Of a stretch of 64,000 bases of DNA, positions 1 to 12,905 are shown in pieces. This DNA comes from Lepidonotus clava. Taxonomy: Eukaryota > Annelida > Polychaeta > Phyllodocida > Polynoidae. The translations under genes were made by a program, and so were the position numbers. The notes beneath the pieces are model-generated. The model did no database searches. It was not told where the DNA came from and saw only the letters and a program-made list of their open reading frames with translations. Position 1 is the first letter of the stretch. Every line of letters begins with the position of its first letter. Location: the NCBI GenBank assembly GCA_936440205.1, contig OW387133.1, positions 72,850,374 to 72,914,373 of the forward strand. Reading direction: 5' to 3'.

Positions 1-1649
1 GGAGCATGGCTTGGATCTCTGTCTGTCTGCGGACCACGACCTGCCAGCCCTAACCCCCGACAATGGGGTCCCTTAATCTCTGCTTGTGGCAAGGCTTTAC
101 ACAAAAGGCCCCAAATGGTGTCAGGCATGCTACAGCATTACCTCAATTACGACCCTCTATAGGATGCACATCGTATAAGCTGCGGGGAAATTGCATACTC
201 GTGCTTTCTCAATAACTTATCTAGATATCCTATTATGGGCAAGGATATTGCGGCCCGTACCATTATAGCTCATTCCTGACCAAAATTAATATATTTCTCC
301 GTGACATGTGTTCGTTTACCTACCAATTATATGTACTACATGCTCGTACAGTAAACTTCAAACAAGCAAAAATAGAAGTTTCAGAATCAGTCACAAATAT
401 TCAAAGTCAGCGTCTAGACCACACTGTAAGAAAAAACCACTATCTGTATACGCCTCTCTCTGTGAGAGTGATAAGGTACCCGGGTATTTCATCGACCCTT
501 GTTAATGCCTGGGTAAGCCCCTACAAGGTCGGTAAGGGCCTGGGGGGCGTAGGGTTAGGGGGTGGTGCTGACTCAGGCCTTACGGGAGGCCGGCAGGAGT
601 GATGTAACAGTGGGTAGGCCCAGCTTTAGGAGGCATCATCAGTTACAGCGACGGCAGTAATACCAGGCCAACGTATCGACCCGCTGAAACCCCAGCCTGG
701 TCAGGGCCTGACTGATCAGCTGGTCCCGGGGTGTGGCGAGCAGCTCTGAGCAGCTCGCCATGGTCAATAATAGTCCCGGAGTAGGCCCCAGGGACTCGTT
801 GAGCCGCGCTGATTAAGTTACTGCTAATTCGATATTCTTTGTGAATTTACTCACGAGTAATTTTTTACTCCGATCACGTAACTGTGATGAAATGTGTATG
901 TTTTATGAAACGATTCTTCTTTGCATTTACTGACCCTGCTGTATATATCAATGATTAATACATAACTGCTGTAGATGACCTCGTGATTTAATGCTTACCT
1001 GTCAAGATCTCTCTCTTCTATTCACGTGGAGTGATACGCGTGACCTCACCGATGCAAGTGATGATCTTCTTTGCACTATGTTGTAAAAACTTTACTAACC
1101 AGCGCGGCGATATAGATAACCTAATGAATCCGCGCTACTTGTTTACTGTTTTGGTTGTGTTTACATTTTTTTCAGATATGATCATCAGAAATTCCTTTAC
1201 TGTTTTCCTAATTGTATTTACATTTTTATGTTGCTATCATGTATATTCTGGCAAATATATCTACAGGACCTGCATGTCTATGTTTGTCAACATTTGAAAT
1301 CGGAAAACTACCTATACATAGGTATAGAATATTCAATAATGTGATATCATGCTGAGATAGCCGCTAAAAGTGAGATTTGGCAACCCGGACGTAAATCGGT
1401 ACTTTAACGTGTCTATATAACCTTAGTGACCAATTTTGGCAGCCATTTGCCCATCAATTTGACTAATGTTACTGCCAATTAATTAGAATATTGCTGAATT
1501 GTTCAACGTTAAATGTTGCATTAGGGTTGCTTCATTTCGGATATAACAATTGAAAACTGTTTGAAATCATATGAATGTTTCAGAGTATATGATATACATT
1601 AACAAACTGAACTCTCCCACTCATCTCGATCTGTTTTCTCCCCCTGCAG
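1..1649. other. Sequence upstream of the first recognised RASSF exon
   Basis: It ends in a good acceptor (TTTTCTCCCCCTGCAG), so its 3' part at least is RASSF intron. No upstream exon was found. A GC-rich block at 520-810 contains GAGCAGCTCTGAGCAGCTC (738-756). Two imperfect copies of a TTTACTGTTTT-TTTACATTTTT string lie at about 1142 and 1197. Confidence 0.5.
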
Positions 1650-4600
1650 GACGATGCGGACTCGGGGTACCATACGGGTGAGAGTACACTGCGCGGGGGC
1701 GGGGGCGCCCCGACCACGGCACCCCCGCCCCCCGGCGAGAGAACCCTTACCCGTGAGGATCTCAAGCGGCGCATCGACGCCTTCAACGACAACCAACACG
1801 GGCTTCTCATGACCCTTGTAAGTATACGGGCAGCTAGAGCGGGGAACGGAGATTAGGTTTGGGTAATGAAGATGGGGGAATAAGGGATGACTATAGACAT
1901 GTTAAATATCATTGGAAGGGCTTTCAACTTGTCTTTCAAATGGTATGTAACATGGATAGTTCTCCCGAGTATTCCTAGTGTGAAATATGAAATTAACAAA
2001 CACCCGGTAGTCAAAATCGCCCATTGGCTTTAGTGTTCTCGAGGTGGGGAACTAATCCCTAGGCGCAGTGCAACATGAGTTTGAATGCTTCTTTGGCGGA
2101 ATGCAGATTTGAGGTTTACCACTCTGGGTAACCTAATGTTCATTAGCCCTTATCCCAACAGAAAATAGAGTCTTAAGAAAATAACTAAGTGATATTAGTG
2201 GTGCACTCATATTTGAGTGCTTTGATGGTATATACTATTGTACTAAGAAAAACAATTTTGATACAAAAGAAAAATCAGCATTCGAAAAAAGCAACGAGTG
2301 TTTATAAGGGAGCGACTAAGTACATTTTACATTGGAAAGTGAACATACCCGGAAGACCTTGGGACTATAAAAGATAAAAAAATAAGGCTTGTTTTTCTCG
2401 GGTACAGTCATAACAACAATATAAACAACACTCATAAATCTGAAGTGCAAGTGCAGCTGCCCTAAACCCAGGAGTTCAAACACACAGGTGGTGGTATACA
2501 TCTACCCCTTCTTACCTGAGACCCTGGAGGACGGGGGGCTATGTAAACTTTGGTTTGGCCCTCACCTCCAGTAGCCTCTATACCTGCCAGTCCCCGATCC
2601 CACTACCCTTCCTCCAGGTGATGGATGCCCTGGAGGAGACCCAGGATAGCGTCTCTGACGTCAGGAGTAATTAGCCCAACTGGTCGGAGAGTGCGTCCAT
2701 TAGTACAATTGCCCTCCGTGACCCTACCCAAACACTCGCTGTACCTCAATCAGGAAAATGTATGGGCCTGCCCTGGCAGTTCTCTTTGTTTTTGTTATGT
2801 AGGTTTTCCTGTTCTGTACTTAGTTTTAGGCAGTACAGTAGTACACATCGGCCACATTAGGTTGAGCCAACGGTCCATATGAGTTATATTGTTTGTACTT
2901 TGATGATTAGTATCCCATCAGAAAAAGAATAAACTTTGAAAAAAGAAAGTCATATACGATGTCCTTTTGACACTGAAATATAAGGTGGGATACATCCTAA
3001 CGAAATGCTGCCCTGTTATCGCATGATACTGTGCAGCTAGGAATACATTGAGACAGACATCGTAACAGATAATAGTATAATAGTATACATATTTTACGTG
3101 TATACCCAAATGGGATTCGATGGGATAGGGCGTGTTATTGCGTGGGGAAACAATCTATTGTGGTCAGGAATAGTGGGTTCTACGTAGAAAGTGATGGGCG
3201 GAGAGGGCGTACCTTGACGTGGGCGTCTGACGTCAGACCGGGGCAGGTGATATCAGTCCGCGGTCATGCCCGCTTCATCGGGCTTCTACTTCTCCCCTAA
3301 CAGCCCCCAAACCCCTCCAACTCACCACTCAGATCATCTGAGGCATTGACCAGGGGTAGTTACAGCTCGGTGCGAGCACCTATGACGTATCGTCCGTCAC
3401 ACAACCCCGCCCTTTCCGACACAGGGTTGGGGCGCATTCATACACTCTCCAGCTATCATTATAAGTGTGATTTCTGACAGCCTGCGAGCTGCTTGGAGAG
3501 TGAAGTGAGGGCTAAAATGGGCTGGAGGTAGCTGGAGAGCAATTTTCTGATTTATCATTTCTCCACTGGCGGAGTTACGATGCCATAAACAGAGGGGGCC
3601 GGGGTAGGAGACGCAAGGTGACGAGGGAGGCGCTGCACCATGTAATTCCCAACACACTTCGCCTCCAGTCTCAAGAAACTGGGTCAGTCCCATTTGAAAG
3701 CCCTGGAAGAATTTGTGTCGCCCAGCTTTTCAGGCTAATGGAAGTTAATATGACTGGGAAGGGGGCGTGGGGAAATGTAATTTGTAGTGTTTGTTTATGT
3801 GGTGGTAGGCTGAGTGGAGGCTATGGCTGGGTGCGTTTCCCCTATAAATAACGGTGTCTAACTAACTCCAGCAGCAGTCTGGAGGGTCAATGACCTGGTC
3901 TGTGCTGGCCTGAGGGCCTTCGGTGGGCTGGGTTGGAAGGACCAAAGGATATTCTCCCGGCAGCACCGCCTTCATCCCACCGTCGGTTACAGGCTCGTAC
4001 GAGTGAACCAGCTTGGTTACAGTGTGTCCCCTGGCCTTACAAGTGGTCAGCCCGTTTGTCCAGATCTACGAGTTGCTCCCCTGACCTGAGGCGCTCAGAA
4101 GGACTCTGGTAATTGGCGACTCCCTGACCCGTCGGGCAGGGACATTTGTTACCTGCTTAGTGGGGCTGGACTTAACTACCTCCCCCCTCCAGGCCGCACA
4201 CCACTTGATCACAGAAATCGACTTGCACTACAGGAAGTGTTTTCCCGAGATTCAATTTAGATATGAAATCTTCCTCTCAAAAAGAGTAATTAAACAATTT
4301 TAGCTACAACTTATTAAAAACAACCAGCGTTTCTTAAAACAGTGGTAAGATTTTATGCCAATTTTACGAAGATAATTTTTATAAAACGATAAAATGGGGC
4401 AGTTGTTTTTACTTTATTACACAATTCTTGTGACCTTTTTGTTTAAAACCGCCAATCAATCACTAGATAATCACCAATCAATCACCAGTTGATCACCAAT
4501 TAATCACCCCATTTTTACCCTTTCAGCGTGAGAGTACCGACACATTCCAGGGTTTTATCCGCGTCTACATGAACCTGATGCGGCCCATCAGCATGTCGCT

Positions 4601-7600
4601 GACGGCGCGCCCTCCGTCCATCTACGACATCCTCACCCCCGACAGCGACCCGCCCGACACAGAGAGCGACACGCAGCTCACCTCCTTCTACCTCCCCAAG
4701 GACACCACCAAGGTCATACACATCACCAGGTCAGTGCCCCATTTCTGTGTTCAATGCTAAAACCCGAGTATGCGTATTTTGTTGTTGTGGATATTCTGAA
4801 ACAAAATTGTCTGTCATCCGACATATGCATCTAGGGTTTGTATTGGGGTTTTCATCCAGATCCGATATATCGTTCGAGGATTTATATTTGGGTTTTCATC
4901 CATAAATACTAGTTTCAGGGTAAGGCAGTTATATTATTGTTAAAGAAAATGTTTGGATGTTTCTTAAAAACAAGCATGAGTGCACCATTTAGTGTACTAG
5001 TATTTCTTTTGAATGAAACCCTCGATCGTAGACCACGGCAGATATTTTTTTTTAAATAAAAGGAAATAAAACCCCCAAAAAAGCAAAGATTTCCAAGTTA
5101 TAGGTCGTTACTTGCTTCTATCTCATCGCTTTTTTCGGAAACAATTTAGTTATTAACTTATAGACTCAAACTTTTTGCAGTTATGGCAGACGCCATTTTT
5201 ATTTCCGAAAGTCATATCTTTTCATGCGATATATCAACAAAATTAATAGCATTCGGAAATGTCGGGTCGGCGTCCTAACGGTCGGGTTATGACAGTGGGA
5301 GTAGTAGGGATGGGGTGATTTAGTACCCTCTTCTAAGATCGGACCTTCTCAGACACTTATGCCAGAAATCAGATTTATGTCATCGATAGAGATCTTCTGA
5401 GGGGCGCGGCCGGCTGTCAGATAATTTCCGGGCACACAAATATATGGCTGATAATAATGGGCGTGTGGGGAGCCCTAAAACCCGACCATAGACATCAGTA
5501 GGGGCCATAGACCATGAGTAGGAGACCAGACAGGTAGACGTGATAAGGTATGGAGGTGTCAGGTGGGATGGGCGGCCCACAGGTGTGTTATATGAGGGGC
5601 TACAGGTGAGGGCAGGTAGGGTAGACTGACTCCGGTATCATCGGAAGGCCTGTACCGATAGTACCTGTACAGTACGCGGGCTTCTCTAACCAATTTATAT
5701 CTCGTTTCCTACCCATATCTACCACGTCTGGCTCCCCCGTCTCAAAAGATTTCTTTTGCTATATCTAGTTTTATAGTTGTTTTCTTTTGTATCCAGATGT
5801 ATAGGTTTTCATATTTTTGTCGAACTTTATATGCGTCTCAAGTACTTACTGGGAATGGTTAATGCCCACACCTTGAGGATTATTAAAATCATTGAGTTTT
5901 TGTCTGATTTTAATTAAATGCAGTCGAACAAAACTTGGTGTAAGCTTACCAGTAAAGTACCGCATATTTGAAATTGTATGTTGAATATAGGAATATCGGC
6001 CTCAAACAGAACAGATGTCATATTTCTCCAATCTTCGTGAGCTGCTTCATTTACTATCTTACTAGAGGTTATTAACAGTAGAAAACCAATTCAACCAATG
6101 TCCCAAGAATCAAAAACTCTGAAATCGTGCAAGCCAAATATTTTAATATGATTATTGAATCCAAATTATAATCCAATTGGATATTGCTACAAATATAGAT
6201 ATGACGTGTATTCATTATGTTCAATTTCATACATTTACAGTGATACAACAGCACAAGAAGTGATTCGGGCGTTACTACAAAAGTTCCGAATCACAGACAA
6301 CCCCCGAAAGTTCGCCCTCTACGAACGGTTAGACGAGGGAACCAGTAAATGTAAGTAAAACAGTGAGCGTCGCAAAAGTTGATTTCTGTGCCGCGGTGTT
6401 GTTTTGTACAGAATAAAGCTAAAATGATGTCTGTAGATTTATGTCTATGATAATTCATTAAACAAAAGTAAAGAACTGAAAAGAACGCCAATGATAGAAT
6501 GTAAAAATATGAAAACTGCGTACTATTTGAGAGTGAATTGCAGGTTTTCTTATTTTACCCAAGTACGTGACTAAGCGCTCGCAAAAGCAATTTCCTGCTT
6601 CTATTTCAAAGTGTAGCAAACATCATGTGAAATAGCCATAACAGTTTTAAGTGAGATTATGAGAAAAAAAGTAAATTCTGTGAAATCTGGGAGTGTACAT
6701 TTCATAGAATATAACCCCAGAAAACAAGGTGATTTGATGGAGCACTAAACCCAGTTACCATTCTCCAAACAGACATTTTACCAATCCACCTGCGTAGTAA
6801 AGGAATGAAGTTAATCCTGCTTGGAGAGTTGCTCCTAGCCGGCTGTGATGATATCAGCATCGATGGCCTACTTGGTGGTACCCATATACTCTACTCTACC
6901 CAGTGTAGAGTAACTCACATAGTTACAGCTAATATTACCTTGACTCCGATACAAGCGAGGTTATCGGGATATACAGGGGCTGAGGTGGGCAGCAAATATT
7001 CATTATGTATGTGACCTATAGATGCTCATTTAATAGATCTTAAGACTCTCCGAGAGGTACAAGTGTACCGGGAATCGAGGGGAAGGTTAAGGGCGGAGAT
7101 CAGAAGGAATGTCTGGCAGGTTGGGGACGGACTGACCTTGTTTGTTTTTGGTCAATGGCCCCCAAACGCCGAGGATATCCGAGCTATACTTGTCTAAGAC
7201 AATATAAACCGCTGGCATAAGAGATAGAAGGAAAGGGTTGATAGGGTTTCAGTCTTTGATTGCTCTCCAAAACGTATCCGTAAAATATATACTTCGTGAG
7301 TTTACCTTGAATCTTACGTACATAAAAACAGTCCTTTATGTTTATCTGAAAACTTATTCTCTCTTAGATTTCTCAACGTCATATTGAAATATAAGCCATC
7401 ATTATTTTCATCTAATAGCAGATGCATATGGGTCTTGATATACCTGTGTCATACTAACGTTGCTGTTTTAGATATGTTCTGATTTAGAAACTTTCTCTCG
7501 TTGGATGATAGAATAATATCCTCCAGTGCCCACATACCAAAAGCAACTTAAGACAACCATTCAAATAATAAAACGGTTAAAACTAGAACACTGGATAGTT

Positions 7601-10062
7601 GGCAATGTTACTCGGGTAGTTTGTGCGCGGGTCGGCTGGGTTAACCTAGCAGGGTATTGACTCGGGCTCGGGTTGCCGATGAAGTAGGGCTGGGTATTAC
7701 GGGTAGCTGACGGAGCGGCATACCTGAGGTACTGACGTGATTCACCTCACCTGCACCGGGCCACTCCTACAGCTGCAGGTCCCACACATAGATACCTTAT
7801 ACCGGACCTGGTTATAAGAAAATGAATCAATTTAAAAATGAGATAGCAGATACAAAAAAAACTTTTTGTAGTGCGACATAGTTAACTGGACTGTATAACA
7901 CACTTAAATACAAAAATAACTTTTTGTAGTGCGACATAGTTAACTGGACTGTATAACACACTTAAATATTCATTAGGACCATTCCATCATTAACGAGTGC
8001 AATAAGGAGAACTATGACTAAAGGTTATTCGGAGCTGCTCCCCGTAATTTAATGCATTCAAAATGCATTGTAAAATGCGTATCTAACTAGATTGTGGTCT
8101 TCTGCAAGGGACATCTGTATCCAGAAAAGTTATTGAAAAATAAACATTACAAATATTCTGGCTGATTGGCATATTTTCTTTTTGTGGCGGCGCGGCTTTT
8201 CTGAAGTAAACGGACTTGTGTTCGCATCCTCTTTTACTTTCAGATGCCAACCCTAGGCGGTTCTCTCCGCGTTACCGTCCATGTATGCACATGATTCTAT
8301 GTCCCAGAAATCATACCTTTATTTAACCTGAAATTGCTTTTCTCCCTTCCAACCTTAGAGATGCTTCTGGAGTGTAATTAACTCAGATTCGTCAGAATAT
8401 TCTCAAACATGTAATGTCGAAACGTATTGCAAGTTTTTGCACGTCCGCTTTTTTCATGAGCGATATTTTGCTCAAATTGTTTTGAAAGTATTTTTTATTC
8501 TTTTTCCTTATTTTTTTGTTTTTGTTTTTTTTTGTTTTAATTATTATATATGCTATAGCAGCTGATCTAATTTATTTGATATGCCGAAGGCTGTTAGAAA
8601 AACTATTGCACTTCAGCTTATTACCTCCTGATATAGGAAATATATAACCATTTCTAATACTTGCAATAAGTTCCCACTTTTTGATCTGCTGAAATATTTG
8701 TATTTGCTCACCCTTGCTATTGACTTCAATATTTAATTTAACATTTTATACGAGCCGAAAAAAATGCACCTCCCACTCGAAGCCACTGACAGTCTCATTT
8801 AAGGGTAGACATGAGTATGTGCATGAAGTATTTTATAAATAATTAGGATGGTGTGATTGAAAATTGTGTGACAATCCAACATGACGAGAAAAAAAAAAGC
8901 GTAAACAAATGTTTAAAAAACAGTTAATTATTCAGAGTTAAAATCAGTGGTAAAATGAGATTGAAATCTCAATAGTATTACCACCTAAATTGAACATGTC
9001 AACACGGTCTTTTTACGATTAAGGAGTTATAACACTAAAGCCGATGATTAATGATAATCCTTTACTCGTTGCAGCCACGATGCGGCGGTTACGGGACGAC
9101 GAGTGCCCGCTCGCCCTGTGCCTCAGCTGGACGGCCGACGGCCTCAACTTCCACAGGTTCGTTCTGCAGGAGAACGACACGGGAGAGATCATGGTAAGCG
9201 GCACGATGTTGAGATAGATTAGATTGCAGATAGTGACCGTTTGATCTTCATATCAGTTTGATTTTTGAAAGTAGATAATCTATAGGGTGATTGAAGATTG
9301 TAAATGCATTTGAAATATGACGATATGATTTAGAAGTCGGATAGGAACGCATCATTCGATCGCAGAATGCACTTCTCTGATTATGTATCATACCTTAGTT
9401 GTATTCAATTTGATGTTGCAAATATGAAGTTCAGTAGTATGTTTTGATGGATCCTAAGAAATTGTTCTTGCAATTAAATAAATCTATCTTTTACACTCCT
9501 AAAGTTGCTTTCCTAAATTCCCTGTATTGATAGAATGTCTATTTCTTCCAGTGGGAGGCGTTTTCAATTCCCGAACTAGACAACTTTCTTCGTATACTCG
9601 ATAGGGAAGAGGAAGAATACGTCGAACAGGTAACTAAAATTATTTTTTGTCTCCATGCAGTTGATGAAAGAAATATTCACACTTTTCACTTCGAATGGTT
9701 TAGTTCCAAAATCTTAACTTATGACAAGTATAGGCCTATTAATTCCTTCATGGGTAGCTTAGATATTGATACCGAATGAGCAGAGGAACTGGCAATACAC
9801 CTCAAAAAGTAGGTGATCAATATACTGTAGTAACAAAAGGTTTACATCAAAATCTATAATGTTCCAGTTCGTGAGGCCAGGCCTTCGTGTGGTGCAAATT
9901 GATAAATTAATTTTCGCCTGATGGTTTTTAATATTCAACCTTTTCTATCCCTTTCAGGTAAAAGCTAAATATCACCTGATGAAGATACAGATGCAGCAGC
10001 ACATGAAACACCTATCGGAGAAACAACGGTTCAAAGACCAGCGGACGCCCGTCTTCGTATGA
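1650..10062 (+). CDS. RASSF1/3/5-like: Ras-association domain family protein, RASSF1/3/5 type (3' six coding exons; 5' end not found)
   Basis: Six coding exons with consensus GT/AG borders were read: 1650-1817, 4527-4729, 6241-6350, 9075-9193, 9552-9629 and 9958-10062 (TGA at 10060). Phases fit exactly and give 260 residues. Residues 1-56 form a Gly/Pro-rich linker ending in LTREDLKRRIDAFN, which matches the stretch before the RA domain in RASSF1 and RASSF5. The RA domain is about 107-198 (TSFYLPKDTTKVIHI, NPRKFALYER, FVLQENDTGE). The SARAH helix is about 201-248 (WEAFSIPELDNFLRILDREE). In known family members RA binds Ras-type GTPases and SARAH pairs with MST/Hippo kinases. The first exon lacks an ATG, so the start and any C1 zinc domain must lie upstream. 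The intron after LLMTL falls where human RASSF1 has one, as I recall. Calling RASSF1 rather than RASSF3 or RASSF5 is not justified in an invertebrate. Confidence 0.93.
1818..4526 (+). other. RASSF intron with GC-rich blocks
   Basis: This 2.7-kb intron runs from GTAAGT to a TTTCAG acceptor. It is AT-rich near its ends, with more GC-rich blocks at about 2500-2730, 3180-3420 and 3850-4200. A perfect 14-bp palindrome with a CRE core, GTCTGACGTCAGAC, lies at 3225-3238. A short exon-like stretch at about 2622-2672 is treated as a finding. No repeat family was recognised. Confidence 0.6.
4730..6240 (+). other. RASSF intron, no recognised element
   Basis: The intron begins GTCAGT and ends ATTTACAG. 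It splits a serine codon (AG|T) between the two halves of the RA domain. I see AT-rich unique sequence and a somewhat more GC-rich patch at 5260-5660, without ORF or repeat structure. Confidence 0.6.
6351..9074 (+). other. RASSF intron with a short tandem duplication
   Basis: The intron begins GTAAGT and ends GTTGCAG, splitting a serine codon (T|CC). It contains a two-copy 58-bp tandem duplication (listed separately) and one GAGCTGCTC motif at 8032-8040. The rest is AT-rich, with T-rich runs near 8480-8540, and shows no coding exon. Confidence 0.6.
7853..7968. repeat. 58-bp tandem duplication, two copies
   Basis: The block starting ACTTTTTGTAGTGCGACATA at 7861 recurs at 7919 with the same following 30 bases, a period of 58. 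The copied 50-bp cores are identical, so the duplication is recent or has been homogenised. It lies inside a RASSF intron. Confidence 0.9.
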
Positions 10063-11140
10063 CCTTCACTTCGTCGTAGTCTCGCCGCGACCGTCAGGGA
10101 CGTCGTCGCCACCTGTTCTCGTCTCATGGCGACGTCTCGAGACGTTCGTCGCTTTGTTATGGACGGTTCTTGCCACTTTGTGACGCTGCATCTCAGCCAT
10201 ATACTGCTGCGTTCATCTCAATGATATCAACAGATCGGCCCTAGCACAATCACCGATGACCACCGGGGCATCAACGAAATGGAAGAATATTCTAAAAATG
10301 ATGTGTCAGCTTCACTGATATTCAAATGGATATACCATTTTTTCAGATTTGGGGAAAAAATTCAAGTTGATTTGAACGCGCTTCTATTGTAAGATACGCG
10401 GTGTTACCTGTGGTTTCAACATTGCTACACGTGGATCTCATGGTGTTACCTTTACTCAACGATTGTGACGACAGCATTGTGGATATTTAATGGGAACTTG
10501 GGCAAAGACTGTTTGATAATGGGACACACACGTGTCCAATAGGGAGTGCCGAGCTGGCTTTACTATAGGCGTTGCTCGACTCGTCCTGCCGCAATGCTGC
10601 CATCTGGTGCCAGTTTGGAGAATCAGAAGCAGACGACATTTTTGTTGGAAATATTTCAAAGAAACAAATGCTCAGGGTCAGCTTGTGTGTGATGGACTTA
10701 CGTCATAACTGGACTTAATGGCTTCTGTAGCGCACTGGTTGACTACTTGTTCTTGTATTCAGGTGTAAATATGTAAACGACAAAAAGGAAATACTTGTGA
10801 AGCGGCTGGGAGACATGGTATTTGTATATAGAACTCCGTTTGAAAGCTGTCCTTTGACAAATATCGGTGACGTTATGTAATGACGCCATATCTCGTTAAG
10901 CCGAAGACGTCACGAAGAAACTAGAGCATTTGTGTATATGGTATATTACCTGCTCTGTCAACCGACACAATAATCGACAGACATATGTTCAGTAATGTTC
11001 AAATAATATGTAAAGTGTATTTAAATGGTGCCCAGAGTAATATTCTATGTTCAATAGTTGTAAATTAAGGCAAGCAACTGAAGGCCTGTTCTGAATGAAC
11101 ACTTATCACAGAATAAATAGGGAATGAATTAGGATATATT
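10063..11140 (+). other. Probable RASSF 3' UTR
   Basis: Sequence after the TGA has no further ORF. A Pumilio-type element TGTAAATA lies at 10764-10771. The AATAAA at 11112-11117 is followed about 45 bases later by GTTGTTGTTG, a GU-rich stretch suited to cleavage. Alternative AATAAA signals lie at 11384-11389, about 11858 and about 11995, and a second TGTAAATA is at 11791-11798, so a longer 3' UTR is possible. Confidence 0.5.
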
Positions 11141-12074
11141 TCCCGGATTTCTACAGTAAGTTGTTGTTGATTGTTAGATCTTTGTTCCGAAACTGATATA
11201 GAATTTGTTGAAACTTGTGTTATCATCAGAGCATATCATTTGTTTTTTGACAAGTTGGTCCTTTCAATCGTATGCTTCATAAACATGGATGCAAAATAAG
11301 ACTAAGCCAAGTCCCGTGATAAATTACAAACTCTTAATTTGGTTGATATCAACGTGTACATGTTATAAACATGTGAATACAAAAATAAAACATTTAATTT
11401 GTCTCACTTATAAATTACTCCCAATGGTCACAAAGAGCTTTTACGTTGAGTGATTACGCCAAAGCAGTTGGATACGCCTTAACAACACATTTTACAATCA
11501 CTATCTATGAGTATTTATATTGAATATAGGTGGAGAGCGGAAATTCAACGTAATCGTGTTCATTGTTTAGTACTACTAAAATTGTCTAAGTACAGTTAAT
11601 ACTTGTTGAAATTCGTTATTTTAAGGACTTGGCATCTCAAAGTGGAAATTTGCAAATAATTGTTGTACCCCTAGATTTCTCTGGCTCCAAAAGATGGAGT
11701 GAATGATGTTCCTTTCTTTCAAGTTGAATGATAGGACAACTATTTCATACAAACTAAAGGGCGAGGCCTAACAGTGGGAATGGCATATTGTGTAAATAGG
11801 TGAGATACAGCAAATATGCCCTGGCACTTATGTTGTACAATTAGTTCATTGAACGAAAATAAAGATTATCAGTTTGGCACAAATATTGAAGTCCTCTTTG
11901 TTTATGACATTCTATTATATGCACGTTTGTTTGAATCTGATCACAGGAGAACTGGCCCCCTACGTCATTCTGTTGAAATACGGTTGTCGGTCACAATAAA
12001 ATTGTGTAGGGAAATTCTGATCCTCTATTGAAGGAGTTCTGATTAAAAATAATTGTATTCTGGAACATAAGCAG

Positions 12075-12905
12075 GAGCGTATTTGGGAAAAGGTACCTGT
12101 TGGCATATTTGGCCACCATATGGCCATCAAATTTGGATTTGTGTTCTAATCATAAAATAATTATTTGATACTTTGCCAAAAGTTATGCATTATAATGCTA
12201 AAATCCCAGGGATTATTCCACTCTTTGTTTCATCATTCTACAATGTGCAGTTCTACAACTGTATGTACAATAAGGCCCATTACATCAAATTCAGGCCTTA
12301 ATCTGACAGTAATGTATATATCTAGAAATAAGCCCCTTTGTTGCATATATTAAGAAATATATTATGGATAAAAACCAATTATTATGTTATTTTATGGAAA
12401 ATTTCAGCTTGCATGAACTTTTGTAGAGATTCTTATGACAATTCTGAAAATATTAGAATTCTCATAACCAAGGCATCATGGGAAATTCTAATGCAACATT
12501 TCTTATCAGATTTTCTAAATTTTAATGGAGGTTAGCAGGTTGCCATGGTTACAGAAAAAAAAGAATGTAAAGAATGAAAAAAAACTTTTTCAGTGGTAAT
12601 GTAGAAAATGTTTTATTGTTCTCAACATTGCAAACAGTAAGTGGAACAAACCTCTTTATCAAAATTTATTGCACTTTTGCTATTTATAGTAATCAGAAAA
12701 CTTACCTTTTTGATGAAACATAGTTAACTTTTAAGATGCCATTATATGATAGGAAGATTTTAATGTGCAAGAGATAGCAAAGTCTAGACAAATATATCTA
12801 TGCTTCTATCAGGAATATCTTAAAAATGGTTTGTAGCATTTGAAAATCACGTCATATTTAATTATATGATTAATTGCCTATAGGTCCCTTTTCCCAAAAA
12901 TGCTC
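12075..12905. mobile_element. Non-autonomous DNA element with 31-bp terminal inverted repeats
   Basis: The left end at 12075-12105 (core TTTGGGAAAAGG) and the right end at 12875-12905 (core CCTTTTCCCAAA) are inverted copies matching at 26 of 31 positions. The 830-bp interior is AT-rich, encodes nothing recognisable, and carries an RFX X-box-like site at 12539-12552. No clear target duplication is visible, so the superfamily stays open. It lies between the RASSF and TUSC2 3' ends. Confidence 0.6.
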
